This document shows, one piece after another, positions 27,301-35,238 of a DNA stretch of 35,384 nucleotides (its first letter is position 1; each line of letters opens with the position of its first letter). A model generated the notes under the pieces. That model was not told where the DNA came from and ran no database searches. It was given only the letters and a program-made list of their open reading frames with translations. Origin of the DNA: Planctomycetota bacterium (lineage in GTDB: Bacteria > Planctomycetota > Planctomycetia > Gemmatales > Gemmataceae); contig JAJXWW010000100.1 of assembly GCA_021781415.1 (NCBI GenBank), positions 1 through 35,384 of the forward strand. Direction: 5' to 3'. The translations under genes and the position numbers were made by a program.

Positions 27301-28251
27301 GATGCGGCTGTCTCGAAGGCGAAAGGCAAACTCTCGCCCACCGATCCGCTGCTGGCCGCGGCGCGAAAGGACGCCGCCGAAGCCGTCAAGGCGGGCCTGG
27401 CCGAAGGACACTATGCCACCGGCCGCATCGCCGAAGAGACGGGACAAATCAAGGCGGCAATTGCGGGCTACCGCGCCGCCTTGGCCGCCCATCCGGCTCT
27501 GGATGCCGAGGGTGCGAGCTATCGCATGGCATTGGCGCGCGTGCTGATGCAATCGAGCGACGGCAACGCGGCTCAAGCTCCCGGTGGAGCCAAGGTCGGC
27601 TATCTCGACCCGGCTCCCTATCCGGCGCGACACCACCAAGACATGCGGCGTCTGGTTTTGATGGTGACGTTTGGACTGCAAGCGCCGCTGCCCGGCGGAG
27701 ACGATGCCGCGGCCGAAGAGGCGGAAAAACTCGCCGACGAAGTATTAAAGGCCGCACCTGGAACCGTACCGTTCAACGTCCTCTCCCAAGCATTGGCCGT
27801 CAAGGGACGATGGAATGCCGCCCTGCAAACCTACGTCGAAGGCGTTCGCCCCATGCTGCCGCGCGAGTACGGCAACGGGCTGATGTATCTGATCCTCAAT
27901 CATCCGCGTCTGAAACGGCCCGACAGTCTGCGCATACCCAATCCCCAAGAGGCCGAACGCTATTTCGACGAAGGATTGAATTTCTACTTCGACCGCGACT
28001 ATGCCAACGCCGAAAAGTCGTTCGCCCTGGCCATCGAGAACAACGGCGGCGATGCGCGGTACTTCTACTATTTGGGTCTGTCCAGGCTGGTTCAGAATCG
28101 TCGCCGGGATGCCGTCGATGATTTCGACCAGGGTTCCCTTTTGGAACATCTCAACCGACCCGCCCCCGCCGCCGTCAGCGAATCGTTGGAGCGCGTTCAA
28201 GGACCGATGCGCCGCATTCTCAATGATGTGCGTCAGCGTCCCGATCGTTAA
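24343..28251 (+). CDS. Giant zinc-ribbon, acidic-linker, membrane and TPR protein
   Basis: A 1302-residue protein. Residues 4-22 form a zinc ribbon (HCTVCNKEYGDDLAACPHC; Cys5, Cys8, Cys19, Cys22). Residues about 35-345 are acidic and low-complexity with repeated Val-Asp-Leu-Gly-type segments. A membrane segment lies at about 361-385 (ALAGGTFLGILLGAGGLIGA). The part beyond it holds TPR-like helices (about 410-540), a short hydrophobic patch (TVLLALLLIGM, 556-566) followed by QPAQNPQ repeats, a coiled coil (about 711-800), and further TPR-like repeats (DEGLNFYFDRDYANAEKSF, near 1208). The likely topology is an N-terminal cytoplasmic zinc domain and a large outer scaffold. Function is unknown; a protein-assembly or secretion scaffold is a guess. 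Confidence 0.85.
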   Translation: MAKHCTVCNKEYGDDLAACPHCAAAKKTHLAGRVEDRTTQLADSAVDYDAPAAERASGEPISGASGIAWSSLVSEPEDEHVKIDSPSDADLLSKAGAPVTHHDLVGELPPIEPIAPLEVDAHDEMVELAETPPKASHRASDSEVDLGASPVELVEDGSGAVLHAKPQGESDAIVAELVSDALHVDAVSDSGMRLGEHAGEEAALDALDVSAESSLVDLGAKPDGGSDDLAVEAASHAVEMADGSGIDLEGLPAPAPSASDLHPSSESAVDLGSHAEIPTSFGEGGSGLKIGSGIDVGDSHEPGTIDPISDLSMESMLSEPTTVEASNEPTVAAVEEEEAAVEADEDEKPQKPAKQRSRVPALAGGTFLGILLGAGGLIGARVGGVDVPALIGVAETPKAPAPRPNVPATPPVTFDSLKVMVLNGDWEGAGKAGIETTPASKADELAARGDYRLGAYLQKAGNKINPQDPALQPALQDLQKAAEQNDALAIYDLAFIKEMAGQLPQARAEYAKGAQTFQADPVKKQQFDAAVQRVDWKASAKPAGAAQLLPAGKEERTVLLALLLIGMQQPAQNPQQPAQNPQPPAQEENKEAGFDFWQAAKLARDGKFADAIRLLDRARAQHDQRRFSRLRKAQNPLSDPAEDIFLRCCDELKVFWRMEDRLRGEGYLTDKNSPEEAFQKLVSSAQTNAALVKDTNDRLLAAKLIAPGDDLSKGVARLIDEKKKAEDKADDLAGKLAKAQTDGKKLSDDLALARNSLTILKVDLNSAKEQITKLKTANGELDAAFKKIVAELAAAKFLDPEGKPNVVDAVKKAVDVAKIKDPQGMLREQRMEIDRLAASLKDRWKPDEMLPLWLLLLDENRARDDLAVRAGKDVDRVTADKSASKARKGEAAVVLGLALRNTEKFAEAKKMLEAARGSVDKGEWLVRAEAALKEVSDPAAYFGKQAQTLYDKGRMDEALAVLARAMTVLPPNGQGKLLAKRSSIELDAAVSKAKGKLSPTDPLLAAARKDAAEAVKAGLAEGHYATGRIAEETGQIKAAIAGYRAALAAHPALDAEGASYRMALARVLMQSSDGNAAQAPGGAKVGYLDPAPYPARHHQDMRRLVLMVTFGLQAPLPGGDDAAAEEAEKLADEVLKAAPGTVPFNVLSQALAVKGRWNAALQTYVEGVRPMLPREYGNGLMYLILNHPRLKRPDSLRIPNPQEAERYFDEGLNFYFDRDYANAEKSFALAIENNGGDARYFYYLGLSRLVQNRRRDAVDDFDQGSLLEHLNRPAPAAVSESLERVQGPMRRILNDVRQRPDR

Positions 28252-28257
28252 CGAGTG

Positions 28258-28630
28258 CTTACGCTGCCGGTTCGACGGCAAGGTTTTGGCGAACCGGCGG
28301 CGTCAGCCGACGGGTTGGATGTACCTCACCCGGCAGCTTACGCTGCCGGTTCGCCTGTACCTCACCCGGCAGCTTACGGTGCCGGTTCGCCGACAAGGTT
28401 TTGGCGAACCGGCGGCGGCAGCCGACGGGTTGAATGCACCACACCCGGCAGCTCACGCTGCCGGTTCGCCGACAAGGTTTTGGCGAACCGGCGGCGTCAG
28501 CCGACGGGTTGAATGCTCCACACCCGGCAGTTTACGCTGCCGGTTCGCCGACAAGGTTTTGGCGAACCGGCGGCGGCAGCCGACGGGTTGAATGCACCAC
28601 ACCCGGCAGCTTACGCTGCCGGTTCGCCGG
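28258..28630. repeat. Tandem array of 79-bp units with hairpins
   Basis: The motif ACCCGGCAG starts at 28328, 28364, 28443, 28522 and 28601. The last four are exactly 79 bp apart, the first step is 36 bp (an internally deleted unit), and a partial unit precedes it. Each unit holds CCGGCAGC-TTAC-GCTGCCGG and GGTTCGCC...GGCGAACC stems. Units alternate between GGCGTCAGC and GGCGGCAGC variants. It fills the gap between two co-oriented genes; ORFs across it are artefacts of the repeat. REP/BIME-like. Confidence 0.9.
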
Positions 28631-28715
28631 ACTGCCGTGTCGAACTGCCCTTGACGCAAATCCCGTTCTGCATTCAAATCCGCGTATCCTCTAACTCCAC
28701 GGAAGGAGATCGTTC

Positions 28716-29528
28716 ATGGCCCGATTGCGATTTTGGACAGTGGCATTGTTGGCTCTCGCTTTGACCGGCAACGCCAGTCAGAGCGGACGAACCCAATACG
28801 GTTCGAGTTCAGCTATGTCAACCAGTGCTGCTTCAGGACCAGCTACTTCGCCGGATTGCTCGTGTGTGATCTACGCACTGAACGATCGCGGGTTTGATGC
28901 GGATTTCGGCAAGTGGGTGGCCGAGACCATTAAAGAGATGGTCGAACCGCGGAGTTGGCAAGGCTCGTGCAGCCTGCGCTATTATGCCCCAAAGAACATC
29001 CTGGTAGTCAACAACTCTTCCACGGTACACACGAAGATCGACTGCTTCCTCAAGGAAATGAAATCGAAGATGCCCAAAGAGAAGACTGGGCATGCAAAAT
29101 CGACCAAGGAACAACCGCGCGATCTCGTCGTTCCCGCCGCGTATCGCCAGGTCAATCTTCCACCCGAACCTTCCGCTTATCCGGTTCCCGCGCCGGTCAA
29201 GACGCCGAAACACCTGTTCCACTTCCTGATCCGCTACGAGGGCGAAGGAATCATCGACGACAATGTGGTGAAGTACATGAAGGTTCAGAGTCAGGCCGAA
29301 AAGAGCGAGAAGAAGAGCGAGAATGCCGCCGGGCCTGACACACCTCTTCTATCCGGATCGATAACGGGGAGCAGATGCGATGCACTACTGCCCACCTGGT
29401 CTGCTGAATCCATTCCCGCACCTTCCGCGAAGAAGCAGGAAAAGAAAAAGGACGAACAGACAAAAGACGAGGAGAAATCAGAAGAGACAAAAGACGGAGA
29501 GAAGAAAGAAGAGCCGCGTACTCCGTGA
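28716..29528 (+). CDS. Secreted protein with Lys/Glu-rich tail, function unknown
   Basis: A 270-residue exported protein with a signal peptide (MARLRFWTVALLALALTGNA). Residues about 48-118 form an alpha/beta unit (DFGKWVAETIKEMVEPRSW; NILVVNNSSTVHTKIDCFLKEMKSKM) like the short domain found in planctomycete proteins near secretin-type modules, in which a strand (LVV) is followed by a helix. The middle is Pro-rich. The last 45 residues are a charged KKQEKKKDEQTKDEEKSEE tail. GGAAGGAG lies 7 nt before the ATG. It follows the 79-bp repeat array and ends at a strong hairpin. No enzyme motif is seen. Confidence 0.8.
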   Translation: MARLRFWTVALLALALTGNASQSGRTQYGSSSAMSTSAASGPATSPDCSCVIYALNDRGFDADFGKWVAETIKEMVEPRSWQGSCSLRYYAPKNILVVNNSSTVHTKIDCFLKEMKSKMPKEKTGHAKSTKEQPRDLVVPAAYRQVNLPPEPSAYPVPAPVKTPKHLFHFLIRYEGEGIIDDNVVKYMKVQSQAEKSEKKSENAAGPDTPLLSGSITGSRCDALLPTWSAESIPAPSAKKQEKKKDEQTKDEEKSEETKDGEKKEEPRTP

Positions 29529-29546
29529 GACTGACCTTGAAGCGAT

Positions 29547-29592
29547 GACGCGGATCGGAGCGCGGGAAGCATCCCGCGCTCCGATCCGCGTC
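29547..29592. terminator. 21-bp perfect hairpin between convergent genes
   Basis: Arms 29547-29567 (GACGCGGATCGGAGCGCGGG, then A) and 29572-29592 are exact reverse complements with a 4-nt loop. The 3' arm is followed by GCGGCTAACCG (29593-29603), the same tail as the hairpin at 11648-11709. Located between stops at 29528 and 29614, it probably terminates both. Confidence 0.75.
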
Positions 29593-29613
29593 GCGGCTAA
29601 CCGAATTCCTCGA

Positions 29614-31182
29614 TCAGGGTTTCTCCTCGTTCATCGACTCGCCGGGCGATTGCGACGGTTTGGTGCGGATGATGGTGGCGTTCAATTCTTCCGGCTTAAT
29701 GTTCAGTTTTTTACTCAGGTCGGCGGTGAAGTTGGCGCGTTTGAGGAAGAGGAGCGCCATGCAGGTATCGATGGTCGGACTGCTGCCCGGGTAGTCGGTG
29801 CTGATCCAAAAGCCGCGCGGCTGCTGATTGGCGACGAGGATTTCGGCTCCCCAGCGATACCAGTCGCGGTCGCCGATCGCCGGCAAGCCGTAGAGGACGC
29901 CGACGCGCTCCAACGACCAGAGATAATAGGTATTCTCCATCGGCAAATTTCGCCACGTCCCGGTCGCTTTGCCCACGTTCTTGCGCAAGGCCGACAGGCC
30001 GTCGACGATGCGCGGATTGAGCGCGGGCTTGGCTTGCCCTTCGTCGCGCGGTTGCCGAGCGATACCGCTGCCGACCGCCAAGCCGAGAAGCCCCACGCAC
30101 GTCATGGCCGGTTCTCCCTCCTTGCGACCGCCAGAACGATAGCGATAGCTCCAACTGCCGTCGTTGTTTTGACTGCTCTCAAAGCGGCGGACCATCAACT
30201 GCATGGAGCGCCGCGCCGGCACGTCGTAGCGCTGGGCCGTCCATAGGCCCAAGATGGCGAATTGTGTATTCGAATTGTCCGTGACGATCGGTGCATCGCC
30301 TTTGCCTCGCCCGCGTGCCGGGCCGCGAGGCAGTTCCAATTCCTTGCGGAAAACGGGCAGGGTTTTCAGATGGCGCGGCACGACGACGGGCTTTTCTTTC
30401 ACCTCCGGCTTGGCAGGCTTCTCGGAGGTAGGCACAGGCTTCTTCGTCTCGGGCGGGTCCGGCAATTCAAAGACGCCCCCTTTGGGTGTCGCGGGAGGCT
30501 TTCCGGTGATAGTGCCCTGCAACGGCGGTTTGGGCGAACGAGTGTCATTCGACGGCGAATCCGATGTCGCGGGTCGTGCCGGTGTGTCGGCGAGGGGATC
30601 GCGCTCCGCACGGGCGACGGCCTCCATCGCCTCCGGTGGATCGAGTTTGCGAAGTAGGGTCAACATTTCGTCGCGCGTCTTCTTGGTGACGAGCGGACAA
30701 GCGTAGGTCCAACCGCCCGTCTCGGCTTGTCCGGCGATGAGGCGCGCGGCCAAGGTCTGGATCAACTCGCGGTCTTTCGGATCGCCTAGCCGGTCGAGAA
30801 AGAGGATGCACAGCGACAATTCGTAGGTGGCGACAAGACTTCCCGAGGCGCGGCGAACCAGAATGGCGACGCGGCGAATGGCGGGAGAGTTGGCGGGGAC
30901 TCCACACTCCAACAATGCCAAGCCGGGCAGAACGGCATAGCCGAGTTGATGTTCTTGCTTCGGCCCCGCCCAACCGCCGTTGCTCCCCTGCGAGCGCTTG
31001 AGGAAGGCCACGCCCGCATCAATGGCACGATCGACGAGAATTTGTTCCTCTTTCGATAGCGGCGCTGCTTGGACGGAACCGAGGGCAGCGAACAGGAGAA
31101 GCAACAACACCGCGCTACCGACCCGCACGCGCCGTGGAGAAAAACTTCGGTTCGAGACACAGGCTTTCGTCGCGTTTGGCAT
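29614..31182 (-). CDS. Secreted prenyltransferase/squalene-oxidase-repeat-like protein
   Basis: A 522-residue protein. A signal peptide with a long basic leader ends near residue 40 (VLLLLLFAALGSVQA). Two alpha-alpha-barrel-like regions with QGSNGGWAGP (about 65-74), QAETGGWTY (about 148-157) and QNNDGSWSYRYR (about 340-351) resemble terpenoid-cyclase/prenyltransferase repeats, in the form common in planctomycete exported proteins. Between them is a Pro/Lys-rich linker (about 195-285). The catalytic DxDD motif of squalene cyclases is not seen, so it is likely a binding or structural protein rather than a cyclase. AGGAG lies 10 nt before the ATG. The gene is divergent from the transporter at 31296. 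Confidence 0.82.
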   Translation of the reverse strand: MPNATKACVSNRSFSPRRVRVGSAVLLLLLFAALGSVQAAPLSKEEQILVDRAIDAGVAFLKRSQGSNGGWAGPKQEHQLGYAVLPGLALLECGVPANSPAIRRVAILVRRASGSLVATYELSLCILFLDRLGDPKDRELIQTLAARLIAGQAETGGWTYACPLVTKKTRDEMLTLLRKLDPPEAMEAVARAERDPLADTPARPATSDSPSNDTRSPKPPLQGTITGKPPATPKGGVFELPDPPETKKPVPTSEKPAKPEVKEKPVVVPRHLKTLPVFRKELELPRGPARGRGKGDAPIVTDNSNTQFAILGLWTAQRYDVPARRSMQLMVRRFESSQNNDGSWSYRYRSGGRKEGEPAMTCVGLLGLAVGSGIARQPRDEGQAKPALNPRIVDGLSALRKNVGKATGTWRNLPMENTYYLWSLERVGVLYGLPAIGDRDWYRWGAEILVANQQPRGFWISTDYPGSSPTIDTCMALLFLKRANFTADLSKKLNIKPEELNATIIRTKPSQSPGESMNEEKP

Positions 31183-31295
31183 GGGGTTCGCACTCCTAAC
31201 ACGGAACGAAATCGATTGAAGGGGACGAGACGCGCCGCGGACTTTACCTGTCCCATAGAATAAGAAACAACGTTCGATTTGGCATGAGGTCGATA

Positions 31296-32462
31296 ATGAA
31301 TCCGCACACGAATCCCCTCGCTCACTTCTCGCACTTCCTCCATCGGAACTTCATTTGGTTCCTGATGGCATCCTACGGCGTGGCCGCCGTCGCGCCGAGA
31401 GCGGGATTAGCGATCAAGAATGTCTCGTTGGGACATTTCTCGTTCTTCAACGAATCGATCCATGTGTCGTTGCCGATGCTGTTGTTGGCGTTGCTGTTGC
31501 TGAATGCCGGACTCGGGGTGCAAACATCGCAGCTTCGACTGCTGTTGCGGCGTCCCTGGATTCTCCTGGCCGGCTTGCTCGCCAACTCGTTGCTGCCCGT
31601 CGCCTACATCTTTCTCGTTTCCCGTACCATGCGTCTCTGGCACAACCCCGAAGAATTGCAGTATATCTTGGTCGGTTTGGCCCTGGTGGCGGCCATGCCC
31701 ATCGCCGGTTCCTCGACCGCCTGGACTCAGAATGCCAACGGCGATCTGTCCCTGAGTTTGGGATTGGTATTGCTTTCGACGCTGCTCAGTCCGCTGACGA
31801 CTCCCGTGACGTTCGATCTGGTCGAACACATGGCCTCCGGGAAATACGCACAAGCCTTGGAGGCGCTGGAAACCGAGGGAGGCGGACTCTTCCTCATCGT
31901 CTGCGTGATCCTTCCCTCCATGTTGGGGATCGTTCTCCGCCCCGCGATCGGCGAAGCGCGCACGATGGTCGCCAAGCCGACGTTGAAGTTGCTCAACTCG
32001 ATCAATCTGCTCGTGCTGAATTACTCAAACGCTTCGGTATCGCTGCCCAAGGCCATCGCCAACCCCGATTGGGACTTCCTTGGCGTCACGCTGATGATCG
32101 TGATCGGCATGTGCGTCCTCGCCTTCACGGCAGGATGGTTGCTGAGCCGATTGTTCCAAGTCGAACAGGCGCAGAAAGCCAGTCTCATGTTCGGTCTGGG
32201 CATGAACAACAACGGCACGGGACTCGTTTTGGCGACGATGGCTCTGAGTCAGTTTCCGCACGTTATGCTGCCGATTATCTTCTACAATCTCGTGCAGCAT
32301 CTCGTCGCCGGCAGCGTCGATTTCCTTCTCTTTCGCCGCGTCGATGCGGAAGAGAGTCCGCGTCTCGCCGAGTCGATTCTTGAGCCTCGGCAAACGGAAG
32401 AACCCATCGGCGCTACGCTCGGAGGAGATCTTCCAGCACCCGTCCCTCCGGTAGAAGGTTGA
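31296..32462 (+). CDS. Bile-acid:sodium symporter (BASS)-like transporter
   Basis: A 388-residue integral membrane protein with about nine to ten hydrophobic segments, similar in layout to the BASS/SBF family. Residues around AAMPIAGSSTAWTQNANGDLSLSLGLVLLSTLLSPLTT (split across the membrane) carry the family-like proline and polar crossing motifs, and GLGMNNNGTGLVLAT is typical of the second crossing. Such proteins carry anionic organic acids with Na+; the substrate is not predictable. A GAGG 6 nt before the ATG at 31296 is better than the ATG at 31284. The C-terminal about 45 residues are soluble and Pro/Glu-rich. The 3' end overlaps the DUF1501 gene by 50 bp on the other strand. Confidence 0.87.
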   Translation: MNPHTNPLAHFSHFLHRNFIWFLMASYGVAAVAPRAGLAIKNVSLGHFSFFNESIHVSLPMLLLALLLLNAGLGVQTSQLRLLLRRPWILLAGLLANSLLPVAYIFLVSRTMRLWHNPEELQYILVGLALVAAMPIAGSSTAWTQNANGDLSLSLGLVLLSTLLSPLTTPVTFDLVEHMASGKYAQALEALETEGGGLFLIVCVILPSMLGIVLRPAIGEARTMVAKPTLKLLNSINLLVLNYSNASVSLPKAIANPDWDFLGVTLMIVIGMCVLAFTAGWLLSRLFQVEQAQKASLMFGLGMNNNGTGLVLATMALSQFPHVMLPIIFYNLVQHLVAGSVDFLLFRRVDAEESPRLAESILEPRQTEEPIGATLGGDLPAPVPPVEG

Positions 32463-33837
32463 ACGGTCGGCCTTCTCGGTCCACGGCCTCCAGATCGTCC
32501 ACTCCCATGAGGTGATAGAGTGTCTTGGCGATGTCCTCCGGAGCCACCGGCTTGTCGTGGGGATAGGCGGCGATCTTGTCGGAAGCGCCGTAGGTCTGTC
32601 CCCCGCCCACGCCGCCGCCGGCCATCACCGCCGTCATGCAGTGCGTCCAGTGGTCGCGCCCCGCACCTCCGGGACCGCCCGAACGCGGATCGCCGACTTT
32701 CGGCTGCCGTCCCATCTCGCTATTCACCAATACCAACGTCCGCTCCAACAGTCCGCGTTCGTGCAAATCGGCGAGCAATGCCGAGAAGCCACGATCGAAC
32801 TCGGGCAACAGGTGGCGGCGCAGACAGGTAAAATTGCTGCCGTGCGTATCCCAGCCGCCGCCGCTCTTGCATGGACCCGCCAGTTTCGGATCTTCCATCC
32901 AGAAGACGCTCACGAACGGTACGCCGGCCTCGACGAGGCGGCGCGCCATGAGCAGACTCGTGCCGTTGATCGTTGGACCGTACCGATCGCGCACATGCGG
33001 GGGTTCTTTGCCCACGTCGAACGCGCCCTTCGTCTGCTTGGACGCCAACAGGGCGAACGCTTTCTCTTGCTGGCGACCATAGGTTCGCAGCGCGCCGGGC
33101 CTTTCGGCCTCGCGTTGGGCGGCATCCAAGGCGGAAAGTAATTGTCTTCGGGATTGCAGGCGCTCGACTCCGACATCGCCTTGGAGGGTCAAAACCGGCG
33201 CGGCGAACTCCAACGGCTTGTCTCGATTGCCGTATACATACGAGGCGTCGTATTCGAGTCCCAGACGAGCGGCGAATTGTCCCGGGCGCGTGTATTCGGG
33301 GAAGCCGGGTTTGTGCGGCAGCGAGATCAACGAAGGCAGATACGGATGTGGCGGGCGCTTGGCCGCCACCACCGAACCGACGTAAGGCCAATCCGACGGC
33401 AGCGGTTTGCGATTGTTCAAGAGTTGGCGGAAGCTCGGATCGGGCGCATGGCCGGTGAGGTTGTAGTAATAGCCGGCGTGATGATCGCCGGTGCCTCGGC
33501 CATAGTGCCCCAACGAACGAATGAGAGCCAAGTGGTGCGCTTGCCGCGCCGTTTTCGGCAAATGTTCGCAGACGCGCACGCCGGGGGCGGACGTGGCAAT
33601 CGGATGGAACTCGCCGCGATACTCGCGCGGCGCGTCCGGCTTGAGATCCCACATATCAATGTGGGACGCTCCACCCGACAACCAAATGAGAATGGTGGAC
33701 TGCGCGGGCCGCTTTCGCTTCGGCGTTGGCGCGGCCGTCGAAGAGGGCAATTGCAAGCCCGCGAAGCCGAGGCCGCTGGCAGCGAGGAAAACGCGGCGAT
33801 CGAGCGCGGCGCGGATAGTGGAATGTCCCGGATGCAC
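32413..33837 (-). CDS. DUF1501 protein with twin-arginine-like leader
   Basis: A 474-residue protein of the DUF1501 family (alkaline-phosphatase-like fold, abundant in planctomycetes). The leader DRRVFLAASGLGFAG (13-27) fits a Tat signal. Family marks include IWLSGGASHIDMWDLKPDAP, the SLGHYGRGTGDHHAGYY segment, and GGWDTHGSNF and NSEMGRQPKV near the C-terminus. A GTG at 33837 with AGGAG 7 nt upstream is the likely start; the frame upstream to 33948 is unlike the family. DUF1501 genes usually pair with DUF1549/DUF1553 (cytochrome-like PSD/PSCyt) genes, but no such partner is next to this one. Confidence 0.93.
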   Translation of the reverse strand: MHPGHSTIRAALDRRVFLAASGLGFAGLQLPSSTAAPTPKRKRPAQSTILIWLSGGASHIDMWDLKPDAPREYRGEFHPIATSAPGVRVCEHLPKTARQAHHLALIRSLGHYGRGTGDHHAGYYYNLTGHAPDPSFRQLLNNRKPLPSDWPYVGSVVAAKRPPHPYLPSLISLPHKPGFPEYTRPGQFAARLGLEYDASYVYGNRDKPLEFAAPVLTLQGDVGVERLQSRRQLLSALDAAQREAERPGALRTYGRQQEKAFALLASKQTKGAFDVGKEPPHVRDRYGPTINGTSLLMARRLVEAGVPFVSVFWMEDPKLAGPCKSGGGWDTHGSNFTCLRRHLLPEFDRGFSALLADLHERGLLERTLVLVNSEMGRQPKVGDPRSGGPGGAGRDHWTHCMTAVMAGGGVGGGQTYGASDKIAAYPHDKPVAPEDIAKTLYHLMGVDDLEAVDREGRPFNLLPEGRVLEDLLRA

Positions 33838-34329
33838 GATGGTTCTCCTCTCCACCACAATGTTTCGCGTCTTGTACCACGATGGTAAATCGTCGAGGAC
33901 ACGCAGGTCAAGTTTTTTCTCGACTCCACCGAGAGGAGGACAAGACAAACTTTTCCTTTAGTAGCGACGGCAACGAAGTCGAATTGCCTTGTGCGGTGGG
34001 ACGGGCAACCGTTCCATGAATGAATCCTTTTGGAGAACGTGGAAAACACCGGCATCGGCGCGAACTTAGGAAAGCTGGGCAAACCGCGACCACTCCGCGA
34101 GACGGTTGGGCTTTACTTCGTAGAGCGGATGGGTTGAAATCCCTCCTGGGGAGCGTGCGTTTGTCGTTGCGCCGTTGTCATTCGTTCCTACGTTCGCTCC
34201 GTCGCGCGGCGACTCGGCGAAGAGTCACAGTGTCGGGCTTGCTCGATTGACTTCCGCAAAGGGTCCGGTTCGCCCACTCGACCGACGCCGAAGAGAACCG
34301 TGCCGGAATACAGGAGAGAAGAGCAGCGC
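33838..34329. other. 490-bp gap without a supported gene
   Basis: The short frames here are Arg-rich and have no ribosome-binding site. The segment 34108-34150 (GGCTTTACTTCGTAGAGC and GGGTTGAAATCCC) recalls a tRNA D-arm and anticodon arm but lacks a T-arm and acceptor stem. AGGAG at 34312-34316 lies 13 nt before the next start codon. Confidence 0.6.
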
Positions 34330-35238
34330 ATGGAAGCGACCCGCTTTCTCGTCGTCATTGCCGACGACTATGGCATCGGCCCGGAGACTTCGCGCGGCAT
34401 TCTGGAGTTGGCCGCTCGCAAACTCGTCACCGGAACGGTGTTGTTGGTCAACTCACCGTATGCCGAGGATGCCGTTCGCGCTTGGCGACAGAGCGGCTCT
34501 TCCTTGGAAATCGGTTGGCATCCGTGTCTGACTCTCGACTCTCCTTGTGCATCGCCGCGGCGCGTGCCTCATTTGGTCGGAAGCGATGGCAAGTTGTTGT
34601 CGTTGCGGCATTTTCTAACGCGCCTGTTCGCGCACCAAATCTGTCCGCGACAGATCGAGACCGAATTGCACGCACAGTACGATCGGTTTCTCGAATTGGT
34701 GGGACATCCGCCGACCCTCGTGAACTCGCACCAGCACATTTCACTGTTTCCACCGATCGGCTCGATCTTGCGCAAAGTCCTCCGATCGCGCGGCGCGCCG
34801 TTGCCCTACTTGCGCTGCGTGCGCGAGTCGTGGCCGATGCTGGCTCGAATCGCGGGAGCGCGCAAGAAGCGCGCGCTCCTGACCCTGTTGGGCCAGATGG
34901 AAGCACGGCGTCAAGAACACGAAGGCTTTCCCGGCAACGATTGGTTGGCCGGCATCACCGATCCGCCTTGGGTGAGCGATCCAGGCTTTTTCGCGCGCTG
35001 GTTGGCGTTGATCCCCGGACGAGTCGTGGAGTTGGCCTGTCATCCGGGACGGCGCGACCCGACCTTACTCGGTCGCGATCGCACGGAAACGGAAGATATG
35101 ATGGTGCGAAGGACCGACGAATTGCGCCTGTTGCAACAGTCGAATTTCCTGGAGATTTGCCAGCGGGTCGGCTTTCATCGCGTCGCGCCGTCGGAGTTGC
35201 TCGCGCGCGGAACCGGGAGGCGGGCGCATGCGGCTTGA
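34330..35238 (+). CDS. ChbG/YdjC-family carbohydrate deacetylase
   Basis: A 302-residue protein of the YdjC/ChbG family, metal-dependent deacetylases acting on acetylated sugars or glycolipids. Metal and catalytic residues are visible: ADDYG (Asp12, Asp13) for the usual ADDFG, GWHPCLTL (His64) for GLHLNL, and NSHQH (His134, His136), plus CHPG near 237. Length is typical. The start at ATG 34330 puts the first strand at the N-terminus; a GTG 30 bp upstream is less likely. Its last 11 bp overlap the next gene, so both are likely one operon acting on a glycan. Confidence 0.9.
   Translation: MEATRFLVVIADDYGIGPETSRGILELAARKLVTGTVLLVNSPYAEDAVRAWRQSGSSLEIGWHPCLTLDSPCASPRRVPHLVGSDGKLLSLRHFLTRLFAHQICPRQIETELHAQYDRFLELVGHPPTLVNSHQHISLFPPIGSILRKVLRSRGAPLPYLRCVRESWPMLARIAGARKKRALLTLLGQMEARRQEHEGFPGNDWLAGITDPPWVSDPGFFARWLALIPGRVVELACHPGRRDPTLLGRDRTETEDMMVRRTDELRLLQQSNFLEICQRVGFHRVAPSELLARGTGRRAHAA

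Noticed and set aside
25819..27681. 620-codon open frame opposite the giant TPR protein
   Set aside because: Shadow of a GC-rich gene; no domain, signal or ribosome-binding site, while the plus-strand frame shows coiled-coil and TPR patterns.
28258..28630. CRISPR array
   Set aside because: Units are contiguous and nearly identical along all 79 bp, with no unique spacers and no cas genes.
28254..28764. Several overlapping ORFs with repeated VRRQGFGEPAA peptides
   Set aside because: They are translations of the 79-bp tandem repeat, open in several frames because the unit length is not a multiple of three and lacks stops.
34100..34160. tRNA-like segment (possible tRNA-Phe, or tRNA-Sec given the selenoprotein)
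   Set aside because: A GGGTTGAAATCCC arm and a D-arm-like GTAGAGC are present, but there is no GTTC T-arm, no acceptor pairing and no long variable arm at the right distance on either strand.
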